Origin: Pseudomonadales bacterium
Lineage (GTDB): Bacteria; Pseudomonadota; Gammaproteobacteria; Pseudomonadales; Azotimanducaceae
DNA: 64,000 nt
Assembly (NCBI GenBank): GCA_017642855.1
Contig: JAEPOO010000001.1
Location: 1,397,072-1,461,071 of the forward strand
Direction of reading: 5' to 3'
A program made the position numbers and the translations under genes. Shown in pieces: positions 25,190-34,184 of the stretch. Each line of letters begins with the position of its first letter. Positions within the stretch are counted from its first letter, which is position 1. Under the pieces are notes generated by a model. The model saw only the letters and a list, made by a program, of their open reading frames with translations. It ran no database searches and was not told the DNA's origin.

Positions 25190-26125
25190 ATGAGACACAT
25201 ACCAAACCTGAAAGACCTGACTGGTGATGAAATCAGGGACGTGCTGGAGCGCGCCGCCAAAATTAAGGCGAACCCCAGCGACTACGGCGCCCTGCTCGCC
25301 AACAAATCCATGGCCATGCTGTTCCAGAAGACCAGCACACGGACACGGGTCTCTTTCGAAGCCGGTATGACAGAGCTTGGCGGTCACGCCATCTATGTGG
25401 ATTGGATGACCTCCAACTTTGTGCTCTCGGGCATCGAATACGAGGCGGAATATCTTTCCACCAACGTCAGCTGCATCATGGCGCGCGTCATGCATCACAG
25501 TGACCTGCAGAAGATCATGTCCGCGAGTCGTGTGCCGGTGATCAACGGATGTGACGAGAAGTTTCATCCCTGCCAGGCTCTGACAGATCTGCTCACCATC
25601 AGCGAACATCACGACGGTGATCTGAGTGACGCCCACCTCGTTTACGTCGGCGTGCAGAACAACGTATCCAACTCACTGGCCATCATCTGCGACAAGCTGG
25701 GCGTGAATCTGACACTGGCCACACCGGAAAATGATGACAACGGCGAGAGCATGGATGCCGACGTGCAGGAGATCATCAAAAGCTCTGCGAGAGTGAACCA
25801 CGTGATCGATCCGAAAGCAGTGATTGGTGATGCCAGTTTTGTTTACACCGACACCTGGGTCGATATGCAGTACTTCAACAACCCGAACTTTGCTGATGAA
25901 AAAGAAGCGAAAGTGAAAGCGATGATGCCCTATCAGATCAATCGCGAGATGCTGGGTGATTCAGACTGCAAGATCATGCACGACATGCCGATTCACGACG
26001 GTTACGAGATCACCTCAGAAATGGTGAAAGATCCACGCTCCATCATCTTCTTCCAGGCTGAAAACCGGATGCATGCGCAGAAAGGTTTGCTCTGGTGGCT
26101 ATACGAGGAAGCGGGTCTAATCTAA
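25190..26125 (+). CDS. Ornithine carbamoyltransferase-family protein with altered amino-acid site
   Basis: This ATCase/OTCase-fold enzyme has 311 residues. The carbamoyl-phosphate site is intact: STRTR at 49-53 and HPCQ at 126-129. The second-substrate site is not the usual one for ornithine. The standard D-x-x-x-S-M-G loop reads D221-T-W-V-D-M-Q, and the HCLP loop reads H264-D-M-P, so the cysteine that contacts ornithine is absent. The 80s and 240s loops are otherwise ordinary in length. It may carbamoylate a different amine, or be a lineage of OTCase with a modified pocket. No arg genes adjoin; it overlaps the convergent glcF by nine bases. The family is certain, the substrate uncertain. 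Confidence 0.8.
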   Translation: MRHIPNLKDLTGDEIRDVLERAAKIKANPSDYGALLANKSMAMLFQKTSTRTRVSFEAGMTELGGHAIYVDWMTSNFVLSGIEYEAEYLSTNVSCIMARVMHHSDLQKIMSASRVPVINGCDEKFHPCQALTDLLTISEHHDGDLSDAHLVYVGVQNNVSNSLAIICDKLGVNLTLATPENDDNGESMDADVQEIIKSSARVNHVIDPKAVIGDASFVYTDTWVDMQYFNNPNFADEKEAKVKAMMPYQINREMLGDSDCKIMHDMPIHDGYEITSEMVKDPRSIIFFQAENRMHAQKGLLWWLYEEAGLI

Positions 26126-27313
26126 GAGATCCGCGACCAGCTCCAGCCAATGCATGACCGGTGTTTCCGTGCCGGACTGCAAATGCAGCTGACAGCCGAC
26201 ATTCGCTGTCACAATCACCGACGGGTTGCCAGCTCCCAGGTTCTTCACCTTGCGATCACGCAGTGACGTCGAAAGCTCCGGCTGAAGGATCGAATAGGTG
26301 CCCGCAGAACCACAACAGAGATGGCCTTCCTTGTGTCCTTCGATAGTGAAACCCCACTTTTGCAGCAGAGTTTCCATCCGGCCATTCAAATCCAGACCGT
26401 GCTGCATGCTGCAGGGTGTATGCACCGCCACGTTTTTCGAACTGAGATCCAATTCCAGTGATTCCAGCAGTTCCACCGGGTCTTTCAGTTTCTCCGCAAC
26501 GGCTTTTGCTTTCTCTGCATAGTCTGCATCGTATTTCAGGATGTCCGGATACTCGGCGATGGTGACGCCGCAGCCCGTCGCACTGGAAACAATGGTGTCT
26601 ATCTCATCGAGCCTGGGATACAACAGATCAATCACCTGCCGCATTCTCGCGATGCCTTTATCATGAGCCGCCAGGTGATAATCGAGCGCGCCACAACAGC
26701 CTTCATTTACCAGGTCACTGGCACCGCCGGTGGACTCAATAATCCGTTGCAGCGAGGCAACGACATTGGGCGTTGCACTGGACTGTACGCAGCCACTTAA
26801 CAGCAACACGCGTGCGTCCGGCGTTGCCGTTACCGAGTGCCTGATACTTTGTTTTGCTGGCACATGATCTTTGAGGAAACGCGGCATCAAGGGTCGGAAT
26901 AACTGACCGAAGGCCAGGAGCGGTTTGAACAACACCTTCCTTGGCACCACAAATCGCAGCAATGAAGAAACAACTCTCCTCATCATCGGCGCGCTGCTTC
27001 GTTCCGCCGCGAACTGTTTACCGATATCCAGGAGGCGACCATATTCAACGCCCGACGGACACGTGGTTTCACAGGAACGACAGGTCAGGCAACGATCCAG
27101 GTGCTCAACGCTGCCATCGTCGATGTCGTTGTCTTCCAGGAGATTCTTGATCAGGTAGATGCGACCACGCGGACCGTCCAGTTCATCACCCAGGAGTTGA
27201 TAGGTCGGACAGGTTGCTGTGCAGAATCCACAGTGCACACATTTACGCAGGATGGCGTCAGCTTCCTGCACCAACGGCAGATCAATCAGCTTGGGATGAA
27301 TCTCAGTCTTCAT
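26117..27313 (-). CDS. glcF: Glycolate oxidase iron-sulfur subunit GlcF
   Basis: The protein has 398 residues. Two [4Fe-4S] motifs lie at the N-terminus: CVHCGFCTATCP and CLTCRSCETTCP. Two cysteine-rich CCG domains follow (EGCCGALDYH and HLCCGSAGTYS), as in GlcF and the heterodisulfide-reductase-like subunits. It accepts electrons from the flavin subunits and passes them to the respiratory chain. The start is immediately adjacent to the glcE stop (TAG then ATG), so the minus-strand order is glcD-glcE-glcF. Its 3' end overlaps the carbamoyltransferase by nine bases. Confidence 0.93.
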   Translation of the reverse strand: MKTEIHPKLIDLPLVQEADAILRKCVHCGFCTATCPTYQLLGDELDGPRGRIYLIKNLLEDNDIDDGSVEHLDRCLTCRSCETTCPSGVEYGRLLDIGKQFAAERSSAPMMRRVVSSLLRFVVPRKVLFKPLLAFGQLFRPLMPRFLKDHVPAKQSIRHSVTATPDARVLLLSGCVQSSATPNVVASLQRIIESTGGASDLVNEGCCGALDYHLAAHDKGIARMRQVIDLLYPRLDEIDTIVSSATGCGVTIAEYPDILKYDADYAEKAKAVAEKLKDPVELLESLELDLSSKNVAVHTPCSMQHGLDLNGRMETLLQKWGFTIEGHKEGHLCCGSAGTYSILQPELSTSLRDRKVKNLGAGNPSVIVTANVGCQLHLQSGTETPVMHWLELVADLLD

Positions 27314-28324
27314 CTAGATGTCCTCTCCCAACCTGCCGGGGTTAAAGATGCCGTTGGGATCGAAGACTTTTTTCAGGTTTCGATGCAGTTTCTGCTCAAG
27401 CGCGTTCAACGAACCAAAAGATGGGATTGTGTTGCTGATACAGGTCCAGTGGCCTTCTGCACTTACCGGATTTGATTCAGGATCCATCAACCAGCGCTGT
27501 GCGAACCCCCAATCCAGCAAGTCGTATACATGTTCGATCGGCGCCAGCGAATGCGTCGACAGTCGCCAAATGTGTTCGGCGTTCTGGAAAGCATCTAAAC
27601 GAAGCGCATCCAGTTCAGCCCAATAGCCGCCGTCGATTTCATCACCGCCGATCGATTGCCGTTCTGAGGCGACATCATCAGCCAAACCAGACAGACGAAG
27701 TCGCAACACGCCATTCGAGTATGCAGAGGCACTCATCGGCGACACTCGACGGGTCAGCGATAAGACCAGTTCCTGCGCATCGTCAATCGACATCTCAAGC
27801 GCGAGACTCTGTTCCACCTCGGGCGCAGGCAATACTTTCAGGCTGACATCGGCAACCACGCCTAATGTTCCATAAGCACCGCAGATGAGTCGCGACACGT
27901 CGTAGCCGGCAACATTCTTCATCACCTGGCCACCAAACGCGCGGTACTCGCCATCAAACAAGACAACACCGGCACCAAGCACGTGATCACGCACCGCACC
28001 GCCATAAGGCCGTCTTGAACCAGACAGGCCTGCTGAAACCACACCGCCAACCGTTGATGTCTCAGAATGTATCGGCGGCTCAAAGGCCAGGACCTGGTGA
28101 TTTTCCGCCAGTGTCGACACCAGCTCAGAAACCCGGGTCCCGGCACGCACTCGAACCACCAGTTCTGCCGGGTGGTAGTCCATCACACCAGCATGTCCCG
28201 CCATCTCAAGCACATCATGGGATTCATCGACATGGCCGTATCGCTTCTTGGTGTTGCCACCCACAATACGAAGCGGCCCTGTTGCGCCTGCCACACGGGC
28301 TGATATGTCTTTGACCTCGAGCAT
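27314..28324 (-). CDS. glcE: Glycolate oxidase FAD-binding subunit GlcE
   Basis: The protein has 336 residues of the PCMH-type FAD domain. It shows PLRIVGGNTKKRYGHV, the beta-strand segment VVRVRAGTRVSELVSTLAENHQ cut by several conserved residues, the FAD loop STVGGVVSAGLSGSRRPYGGAVRDHVLG, and the terminal FDPNGIFNPGRL. GlcE is a shorter paralogue of GlcD that contributes a second flavin. Its start codon overlaps the glcD stop by one base (TAATG), and glcF starts directly after its own stop. The tight spacing indicates a single transcript for the three subunits. Confidence 0.92.
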   Translation of the reverse strand: MLEVKDISARVAGATGPLRIVGGNTKKRYGHVDESHDVLEMAGHAGVMDYHPAELVVRVRAGTRVSELVSTLAENHQVLAFEPPIHSETSTVGGVVSAGLSGSRRPYGGAVRDHVLGAGVVLFDGEYRAFGGQVMKNVAGYDVSRLICGAYGTLGVVADVSLKVLPAPEVEQSLALEMSIDDAQELVLSLTRRVSPMSASAYSNGVLRLRLSGLADDVASERQSIGGDEIDGGYWAELDALRLDAFQNAEHIWRLSTHSLAPIEHVYDLLDWGFAQRWLMDPESNPVSAEGHWTCISNTIPSFGSLNALEQKLHRNLKKVFDPNGIFNPGRLGEDI

Positions 28325-29769
28325 TAGAAACGATCCAGCTCCGGGAACTTCTCATCACCGACATGAACATGCATGGCGCCGAACTCGGCGCAGCGAGACA
28401 GCGTTGGCACGGCTTTACCAGGGTTCAAAATCCCAACCGGATCGAAGGCACCCTTGATGCCATGGAAGATTTCCAGTTCCAGACTGTCGAACTGGATACA
28501 CATCTCATTAATCTTCTCGACACCAACGCCGTGTTCCCCTGTAATCGTACCGCCCTTTTCAATACACAATTGAAGAATGGCGCTGCCGAAAGCTTCCGCA
28601 CGTTCCAGCTGATCATCGTCGTTGGCATCGTAAAGGATGAGGGGATGCAAATTGCCGTCACCAGCATGGAACACATTGGCGACCGGTAAACCATGTCTTT
28701 CAGACAACGCTTTTATGCTTGCCAGCACATTGGACAGTTCCCTGCGAGGAATCGTGCCATCCATACAATAGTAATCCGGCGCAATTCGACCCACCGCAGG
28801 AAAAGCGGCCTTCCTGCCCTGCCAGAGCCTCGCTCTTTGTTCCGCATCGGTCGCCACCTGGATATCCATGGCGCCACCGTCTTGAATCACACCCCGCACT
28901 TTTTCGATCAGTGTCTGAAGACCGGCAGGTGAGCCATCCAGTTCACACAGAAGCAGTGCCTGTGCATCCGTTGGATATCCGGCGCCAATAAAGGCTTCAG
29001 CAGCTTCAATAGCAAGCTGGTCCATCATCTCCAAACCAGCGGGCAGAACGCCCGCGGCAATGATATCCGCAACGCAATCAGCGGCCTGGTCGACTTGTGA
29101 AAACGCTGCCATCAACACCGCCACTTCCGGTGGCTGCGGCAAGAGTTGCACCGTGACTTCGACCACGATGCCGAGCATGCCTTCAGAGCCATGCAGCAAA
29201 GCGAGCAAGTCATAACCCGGCGTGTCAAATCCAGGGCCACCCATCGTGATCAGCTCACCTTCCGGCAAGACAACTTTGATCTCTTTCACGTTGTGCACGG
29301 TAAGCCCGTATTTCAGACAATGCACCCCGCCGGAGTTTTCGGCAACGTTACCGCCAATCGTGCAGGCAATCTGGGAAGAAGGGTCCGGCGCATAGTAGAG
29401 ACCGAGATCTTCAACGGCATGAGTAATCGCAAGGTTGGTCACACCTGGCTGGACAACCGCAGTCAAAGCATGTTCGTTCACCCCCAATACCTGGTTAAAG
29501 CGCGCCATGACCAGAAGCACCCCTTCATGATGCGGCATAGCACCGCCGGACAGGCCGGTGCCTGCGCCTCGTGCTACCAGGGGTACCTGATGCTCGTAAC
29601 ACAGCGCAGTAATGCGCTGTACCTGTTCCGTGGACTCTGGAATCACCACAACACCCGGTCGCTGTTTTTTCGCGGTCAAACCGTCCGTCTCATAAACGGC
29701 GAGACGTTCTGGCTCGAGAATCACCTCACTGGCGATGCGCCTGAGGGCTTTTAGAAATTCAGGGGTCAT
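28324..29769 (-). CDS. glcD: Glycolate oxidase FAD-linked subunit GlcD
   Basis: The protein has 481 residues from ATG 29769 (MTPEFLKALRRIA). An ATG at 29778 is equally possible, and neither has a clear ribosome site. The frame stays open to 30240, but that extension runs antisense through ribB and has no family match. The FAD-binding motifs are LVARGAGTGLSGGAMPH, GGNVAENSGGVHCLKYGLT and GSEGMLGIV. The C-terminal catalytic domain carries VFHAGDGNLHPLILYD and TGEHGVG. It oxidises glycolate, or D-lactate in close relatives, to glyoxylate, as the first gene of glcDEF. Glycolate use suits a marine heterotroph living with phytoplankton, which is inference. Confidence 0.92.
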   Translation of the reverse strand: MTPEFLKALRRIASEVILEPERLAVYETDGLTAKKQRPGVVVIPESTEQVQRITALCYEHQVPLVARGAGTGLSGGAMPHHEGVLLVMARFNQVLGVNEHALTAVVQPGVTNLAITHAVEDLGLYYAPDPSSQIACTIGGNVAENSGGVHCLKYGLTVHNVKEIKVVLPEGELITMGGPGFDTPGYDLLALLHGSEGMLGIVVEVTVQLLPQPPEVAVLMAAFSQVDQAADCVADIIAAGVLPAGLEMMDQLAIEAAEAFIGAGYPTDAQALLLCELDGSPAGLQTLIEKVRGVIQDGGAMDIQVATDAEQRARLWQGRKAAFPAVGRIAPDYYCMDGTIPRRELSNVLASIKALSERHGLPVANVFHAGDGNLHPLILYDANDDDQLERAEAFGSAILQLCIEKGGTITGEHGVGVEKINEMCIQFDSLELEIFHGIKGAFDPVGILNPGKAVPTLSRCAEFGAMHVHVGDEKFPELDRF

Positions 29770-29776
29770 ATGACGC

Positions 29777-29811
29777 ATTATACGCGGCAGCCGGGGCCTT
29801 TCCGGTATAAT
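29777..29811. promoter_or_regulatory. Candidate divergent promoter elements between glcD and ribB-like gene
   Basis: TATAAT reads rightward at 29806-29811 and leftward at 29777-29782, within the 72-base space between the glcD and RibB-like starts. The rightward box lies 30 bases before the GTG at 29842. No convincing -35 hexamer accompanies either, and the leftward box touches one possible glcD start. Low-confidence call. Confidence 0.25.
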
Positions 29812-29830
29812 TCCTCGGTCAATTTTGTAC

Positions 29831-29835
29831 AGAGG
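29831..29835 (+). promoter_or_regulatory. Ribosome binding site selecting the GTG start of the RibB-like gene
   Basis: AGAGG six bases before GTG 29842 supports that start. The alternative ATG at 29770 would add a segment with no family match. Confidence 0.7.
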
Positions 29836-29841
29836 CTGATT

Positions 29842-30951
29842 GTGGCCATTAATACCATTGAAGAAATCCTCGACGATTTCCGTCAGGGCAAAATGGTGCT
29901 CATCATGGACGACGAGAACCGAGAGAACGAAGGTGATCTCATTATCGCCGCCGACGTGGTGACGCCCGAGCACATTACCTTTTTTGCACGCTATGCCTGC
30001 GGGCTGATCTGCTTGACCCTGACTGAAAACCGAGCCCAGCAGTTGAAGCTGCCGCTCATGGTGGACAAGAACCAGTCCATGCATGAAACCAACTTCACCG
30101 TCTCCATTGAAGCGGCCGAAGGCATCAGCACCGGCATTTCCGCCGCCGATCGCGCCAAAACGGTTCGAACTGCTGTCGCCAAGAACGCCTTGGCCGAAGA
30201 TCTGGTGCAGCCCGGGCACATCTTCCCGCTGATCGCACAAGCAGGTGGTGTCTTAACCCGTGCAGGTCATACCGAAGCAGGCTGCGACCTGGCAAGGATG
30301 TCTGGCTATGAGCCGGCCTCAGTCATCGTCGAAGTCATGAATGAAGACGGTACCATGGCAAAACGCCCGGAGCTGGAAGCCTTTGCGGAAAAACACGACA
30401 TCAAAATCGGCACCATCGCAGACCTGATTCAGTACAGGAACCTATACGACACCACCATTGAGAAGATCGATGAGAAAACCGTGTCCACCACCACTGGTCA
30501 GTTCCTGCTAAAAACCTACAAAGACAACATTTCAGAGTGTGTGCACTACGCGCTAGTCAAAGGCGACATCAAGGAAGACGAACCCTGTATGGTTCGGGTT
30601 CATGTATTGAATACGCTGCGTGATGTACTGCAAACCACCCGACCCGGCTTCTCCGATACCTGGTCACTGCCTGATGCGATGGCGCATATCGAGGCAGAAG
30701 GCAAAGGCGTCGTCGTTTTAATCGGCCAGGAATACAGCCAGGCAGATGAACTAGAGCAGGTACAGCATTTTCCGGAAATGCCGCCGATTCAGAGGCACAC
30801 CAATGAGGCGGGTGTCTACCGTGTTGTTGGCACCGGCTCCCAGATTCTGAGGGACGTTGGTGTCACCAAGATGCGTCTGTTGAGCGCGCCAACCCGATTT
30901 AATGCAATATCTGGATTTAACCTGGAAGTTGTTGAATTTGTTGAAAAATAA
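29842..30951 (+). CDS. ribB: 3,4-dihydroxy-2-butanone 4-phosphate synthase with degenerate GTP cyclohydrolase II domain (RibBX)
   Basis: The protein has 369 residues from GTG 29842. The N-terminal RibB domain (about 1-200) is intact: MDDENRENEGDLIIAAD with the metal and substrate acids, and RAGHTEAGCDLARMSG. It converts ribulose 5-phosphate to the four-carbon riboflavin precursor. The C-terminal half aligns in position with GTP cyclohydrolase II but has no cysteine cluster for zinc: the place where a C-x-C-G segment is expected reads VHVLNTLRDVLQT. So only the first activity is expected. Such RibB-X fusions are known in proteobacteria. The gene is isolated from other rib genes; the HpnM-like gene overlaps its end. 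Confidence 0.88.
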   Translation: MAINTIEEILDDFRQGKMVLIMDDENRENEGDLIIAADVVTPEHITFFARYACGLICLTLTENRAQQLKLPLMVDKNQSMHETNFTVSIEAAEGISTGISAADRAKTVRTAVAKNALAEDLVQPGHIFPLIAQAGGVLTRAGHTEAGCDLARMSGYEPASVIVEVMNEDGTMAKRPELEAFAEKHDIKIGTIADLIQYRNLYDTTIEKIDEKTVSTTTGQFLLKTYKDNISECVHYALVKGDIKEDEPCMVRVHVLNTLRDVLQTTRPGFSDTWSLPDAMAHIEAEGKGVVVLIGQEYSQADELEQVQHFPEMPPIQRHTNEAGVYRVVGTGSQILRDVGVTKMRLLSAPTRFNAISGFNLEVVEFVEK

Positions 30952-31570
30952 TAGTCTCGTCTGGGCCGTCTTATGGCTGATCCTGGCACCAGCGGCCTTT
31001 GCTGAGAAGACAGCCGAAGCAGGTCTCACACCCGACCCCACAAAAGTGGTCAGTGCCTTTCATGACGCTCTGATCAGCGCTATGAAGGCGTCAGGATATG
31101 AGGAACGCGCTGCGATCATCGGACCCGCAGTCGATGCCAACTTCCAGCTGCACACGATCGCGCGAATCTCCCTTGGTCGAAACTGGTCCCCCCTGGATGA
31201 CACCCAACAGGCCGATTTTCAGAACCTGATCAGAGCGCTGATCACCAGCACCTACAGCTCGCGCTTCGATAACTTCGACGGCCAGTACTTCACCGTCCTG
31301 GATACCACCGAGATGAAGCGCAACCGCAAGCGCGTCAAAACCACGCTCACCACCAAATCTGAAACGGTCACCCTGGATTACCAGCTGCAATTGATTGAAA
31401 ACGAATATCGGATCTATGACATCGTCGCCAATGGCGTCAGCGATCTTTCTCTGAAGCGCGCCAATTATGCCGCTCTTTTCAAATCTGGTGGTCTGGATGC
31501 GGTGACAGAGGAAATCTCGCGTCACATCGCCGACAACGATTCAGACCATCAGTCGGATACCCGTCGCTGA
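30902..31570 (+). CDS. HpnM/MlaC-like periplasmic lipid-binding protein
   Basis: The protein has up to 222 residues in the toluene-tolerance Ttg2D/MlaC superfamily. Core segments are KVVSAFHDALISAMK, FQLHTIARISLGRNW, SRFDNFDGQYFTVL and IVANGVSDLSLKRANYAALF. The last two are closer to HpnM, the partner of the hopanoid transporter HpnN, than to classical MlaC. Start: ATG 30902 overlaps the previous gene by 50 bases. A TTG at 30938, nine bases after GGAAG, would give a neat signal peptide (MLKNNSLVWAVLWLI then APAAFAE), so the true start is uncertain. The RND gene follows four bases downstream, the order seen in hpnMN. It should carry lipid through the periplasm. Confidence 0.82.
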   Translation: MQYLDLTWKLLNLLKNNSLVWAVLWLILAPAAFAEKTAEAGLTPDPTKVVSAFHDALISAMKASGYEERAAIIGPAVDANFQLHTIARISLGRNWSPLDDTQQADFQNLIRALITSTYSSRFDNFDGQYFTVLDTTEMKRNRKRVKTTLTTKSETVTLDYQLQLIENEYRIYDIVANGVSDLSLKRANYAALFKSGGLDAVTEEISRHIADNDSDHQSDTRR

Positions 31571-31574
31571 CCCT

Positions 31575-34184
31575 ATGCTTGAGGCCCTGCTCGCCAACTG
31601 GACGGCCTGGGTCGTCAAACACGCTCGGGCTGTACTGACCATCGTATTGCTTGCCACCATGGGCGCCGCCTGGGTTGCGGTGACTCAGTTCCAGATGAAT
31701 TCAGACACGTCACGCCTGATCCGCCAGGACACCGACTGGAAAAGGACCCACGATACCTTCCTGGATACCTTTCCGCAGTACTACCGGAACACCTTTGTGG
31801 TGGTCAGCGGCAATCAACCGAATAAAGTCTCACAGGTTGCACGTGAACTCGCTTCTGACATTCGTGCGCACACCGAGGTATTCAAGTCGGTGTACAGCCC
31901 GGCATCCAACGATTTCGTTGATGCCAATGCCCTGCTCTATCTACATCCGGAAACCCTGAATGACACCGTTTCGAAACTGGCGGATGCGCAGCCGTTTCTG
32001 ACGGCGATCGCCAAGGACAATTCACTTCGCTCTGCGCTGCAGCTGGCGATTGATGCCCTAGAATCCGATGAGCCACTGCCTGCAGGTTTCATCCAGATGA
32101 GTGATGCGCTCTCCATGGCGGCAGAACGCGCCATAGATGGCAACGACAAACCTATTTCCTGGCGAGATGAACTCTTCCAGGCGGATGCCGATGCCTCGTA
32201 CTACCAGGTGATCTTCGTGCAAGGTGCGCAGAACTTCGGCGAAGACATGCCTGATGGTTTGATCATCAATACCCTGGAATCCGTCATTGATGAACTGGCG
32301 CACCCTTATATCGAGGATGTCACCGTTCGACTGACCGGGCAGGTGCCGTTGGAACATGGTGAGATCCTGAGCGCCATGAACTCAGCCCAGTTCGCCGGCA
32401 CACTGGCAATGGCTATTCTGGTCGGCGTGCTCATCTGGGGTGTACGCAGCTTGCGTATCATTGCGGCAACTTATCTTTCCATGCTGGTTGGCCTGATCTG
32501 GACTGCGGCTTTCGCCATGCTGACTGTCGGTGCTTACAACACCATTTCCATCATCTTCCTGGTGATGTTTATTGGCCTCGGTGTCGACTTTGCCGTGCAC
32601 CTCTGTCTGAAGTACCAGGAAGCGAGAACCGAGCTCTGCAAAACCGAAGCCCTGATCGGTACCGGCCACGAACTCGGTCCTGCCATCGCACTCTGCGGCG
32701 TAACATCCGCCATTGGCTTTCTCGCTTTTGTGCCAACCGATTACATCGGTCTCGCCGAGATGGGGATCATCTCTGGCGGAGGCATGATTATCGCCGTGAT
32801 GATCAGTCTGACCTTGATACCCGCTTTCTTTGCGGTTGTCTCTGACCCTAGACCGCCGACAGACTTACCCTTCGTTGGCGCGATGACGAACATCGTGGCG
32901 GATCACTCAAAAACAACCGCCTACGTCACGCTCACCCTAGCCGTCATTCTCACGGCCATTGCCAGCCAGGCTTCCTTCGACTACAGCACCCTGTCACTCA
33001 AGGATCCTGAGTCCGAAGCCATGACCACCCTCCAGGAACTGCAGGACGAAGACGTCATCACCGACTATGCACTGACCTACATGGCGCCGGATCTCGATGC
33101 CGCGGACAACGCGAAAGAGAGACTCAATGGACTGGCTGAGGTCTCGGAGGTTCGTGTACCCGGCGACTATCTGCCGGAACACCAGGATGAAAACCTCTAC
33201 ATCCTCGAGGACGCCAGCTTCTTCCTGGAATCGGTGTTTGATCCCGTAGAGATGAATGAAGCATTTTCGGATGCTGCCTTACTGAAACTTCTGGTTGAAT
33301 TACAAACGGGCGTCGAGACGGCGCTCGCCAGCTCAACCGCCGCTGAGCTCAGTCAGAGCCTGGCGTCACTCAACGCTGCGATCGCGGTTCTGATCGAGAG
33401 TAATGCAGAAACACGCGCCAAGTTTACAGATCTGATCGTTCCACCCATCCGAAAAGAGATCGACTGGTTAGGCACAGCTCTCTTCCCTGACGAACTGGCA
33501 CTCAGGGATCTTCCTGAGGACACGCGCAGCAGGCTCATTTCACCCGATGGCCATGCCATCGTTTCCATCACACCAGCCGAGGATGTTTTGCCCGTTGCAG
33601 TGATGCGCCGGTTCACGAAAGCTGTGCGCGAAGAAGTGCCGGAGGTCACCGGGCGGCCGATATTGGACATCGGTATCGGCGAAATCGTCGTGAAAGCGTT
33701 TGCGACGGCGATTGGCCTCGCTGTGATCGGCATCTTCGCGGTGTTGATGCTCACCCTTCGCAGCTTTGTGGATTCCATTCTGGTCTTTATCCCACTTGCC
33801 ATGACTGCGATGCTCACCCTGGCGGTATCGGTGCTCATTGGCCTGCCACTCAACATGGCTAACGTCGTCGTGATCCCGCTGATCTTTGGTTTGGGCGTCG
33901 ATAACGGTATTCACATCGTGAAACGATTCCATCAGTGCGCAGACGTTAACGATCTGGTCCATTGCAGCACACCTAAAGCTGTCTTCCTGAGCAACCTGAC
34001 GACGCTCGGCACTTTCTGCGCGCTGTCTTTCTCAACACACCAGGGGATCTATTCCATCGGTGTCTTGCTGACTGTGGCTTTGACGGCACTCATGTTCCTC
34101 ACCATCATTGCATTGCCCGCACTGCTCGCGACCTTCTCATCACCAAAGGTCTTAACGCAGGAAAGCGTCGTTCATACCACGTAA
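31575..34184 (+). CDS. RND superfamily lipid exporter, HpnN/MMPL-like
   Basis: The protein has 869 residues with the twelve-helix RND/MMPL plan. One helix at about 20-38 is followed by a large periplasmic loop (40-270) and a five-helix bundle (about 275-415) with FIGLGVDFAVHLCLKY. A second loop (about 460-700) precedes a final bundle (700-855) with IFGLGVDNGIHIVKRFH. The G-x-x-x-D-(F/N) pairs are the proton-relay motifs of MMPL and HpnN. HpnN moves hopanoids to the outer membrane in Rhodopseudomonas. With the HpnM-like gene just upstream, lipid export is the best guess, but no squalene-hopene cyclase is in the window. It overlaps the convergent steroid-reductase-like gene by 13 bases. Confidence 0.88.
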   Translation: MLEALLANWTAWVVKHARAVLTIVLLATMGAAWVAVTQFQMNSDTSRLIRQDTDWKRTHDTFLDTFPQYYRNTFVVVSGNQPNKVSQVARELASDIRAHTEVFKSVYSPASNDFVDANALLYLHPETLNDTVSKLADAQPFLTAIAKDNSLRSALQLAIDALESDEPLPAGFIQMSDALSMAAERAIDGNDKPISWRDELFQADADASYYQVIFVQGAQNFGEDMPDGLIINTLESVIDELAHPYIEDVTVRLTGQVPLEHGEILSAMNSAQFAGTLAMAILVGVLIWGVRSLRIIAATYLSMLVGLIWTAAFAMLTVGAYNTISIIFLVMFIGLGVDFAVHLCLKYQEARTELCKTEALIGTGHELGPAIALCGVTSAIGFLAFVPTDYIGLAEMGIISGGGMIIAVMISLTLIPAFFAVVSDPRPPTDLPFVGAMTNIVADHSKTTAYVTLTLAVILTAIASQASFDYSTLSLKDPESEAMTTLQELQDEDVITDYALTYMAPDLDAADNAKERLNGLAEVSEVRVPGDYLPEHQDENLYILEDASFFLESVFDPVEMNEAFSDAALLKLLVELQTGVETALASSTAAELSQSLASLNAAIAVLIESNAETRAKFTDLIVPPIRKEIDWLGTALFPDELALRDLPEDTRSRLISPDGHAIVSITPAEDVLPVAVMRRFTKAVREEVPEVTGRPILDIGIGEIVVKAFATAIGLAVIGIFAVLMLTLRSFVDSILVFIPLAMTAMLTLAVSVLIGLPLNMANVVVIPLIFGLGVDNGIHIVKRFHQCADVNDLVHCSTPKAVFLSNLTTLGTFCALSFSTHQGIYSIGVLLTVALTALMFLTIIALPALLATFSSPKVLTQESVVHTT

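Noticed and set aside
29770..29841. FMN riboswitch before the RibB-like gene
   Set aside because: Only about 72 bases separate it from glcD, which is too short for the RFN element, and none of its conserved helices were seen.
28324..30240. A longer form of glcD with 157 extra N-terminal residues
   Set aside because: The extension runs antisense through the RibB-like gene, has no family match, and GlcD proteins begin near the ATG at 29769.
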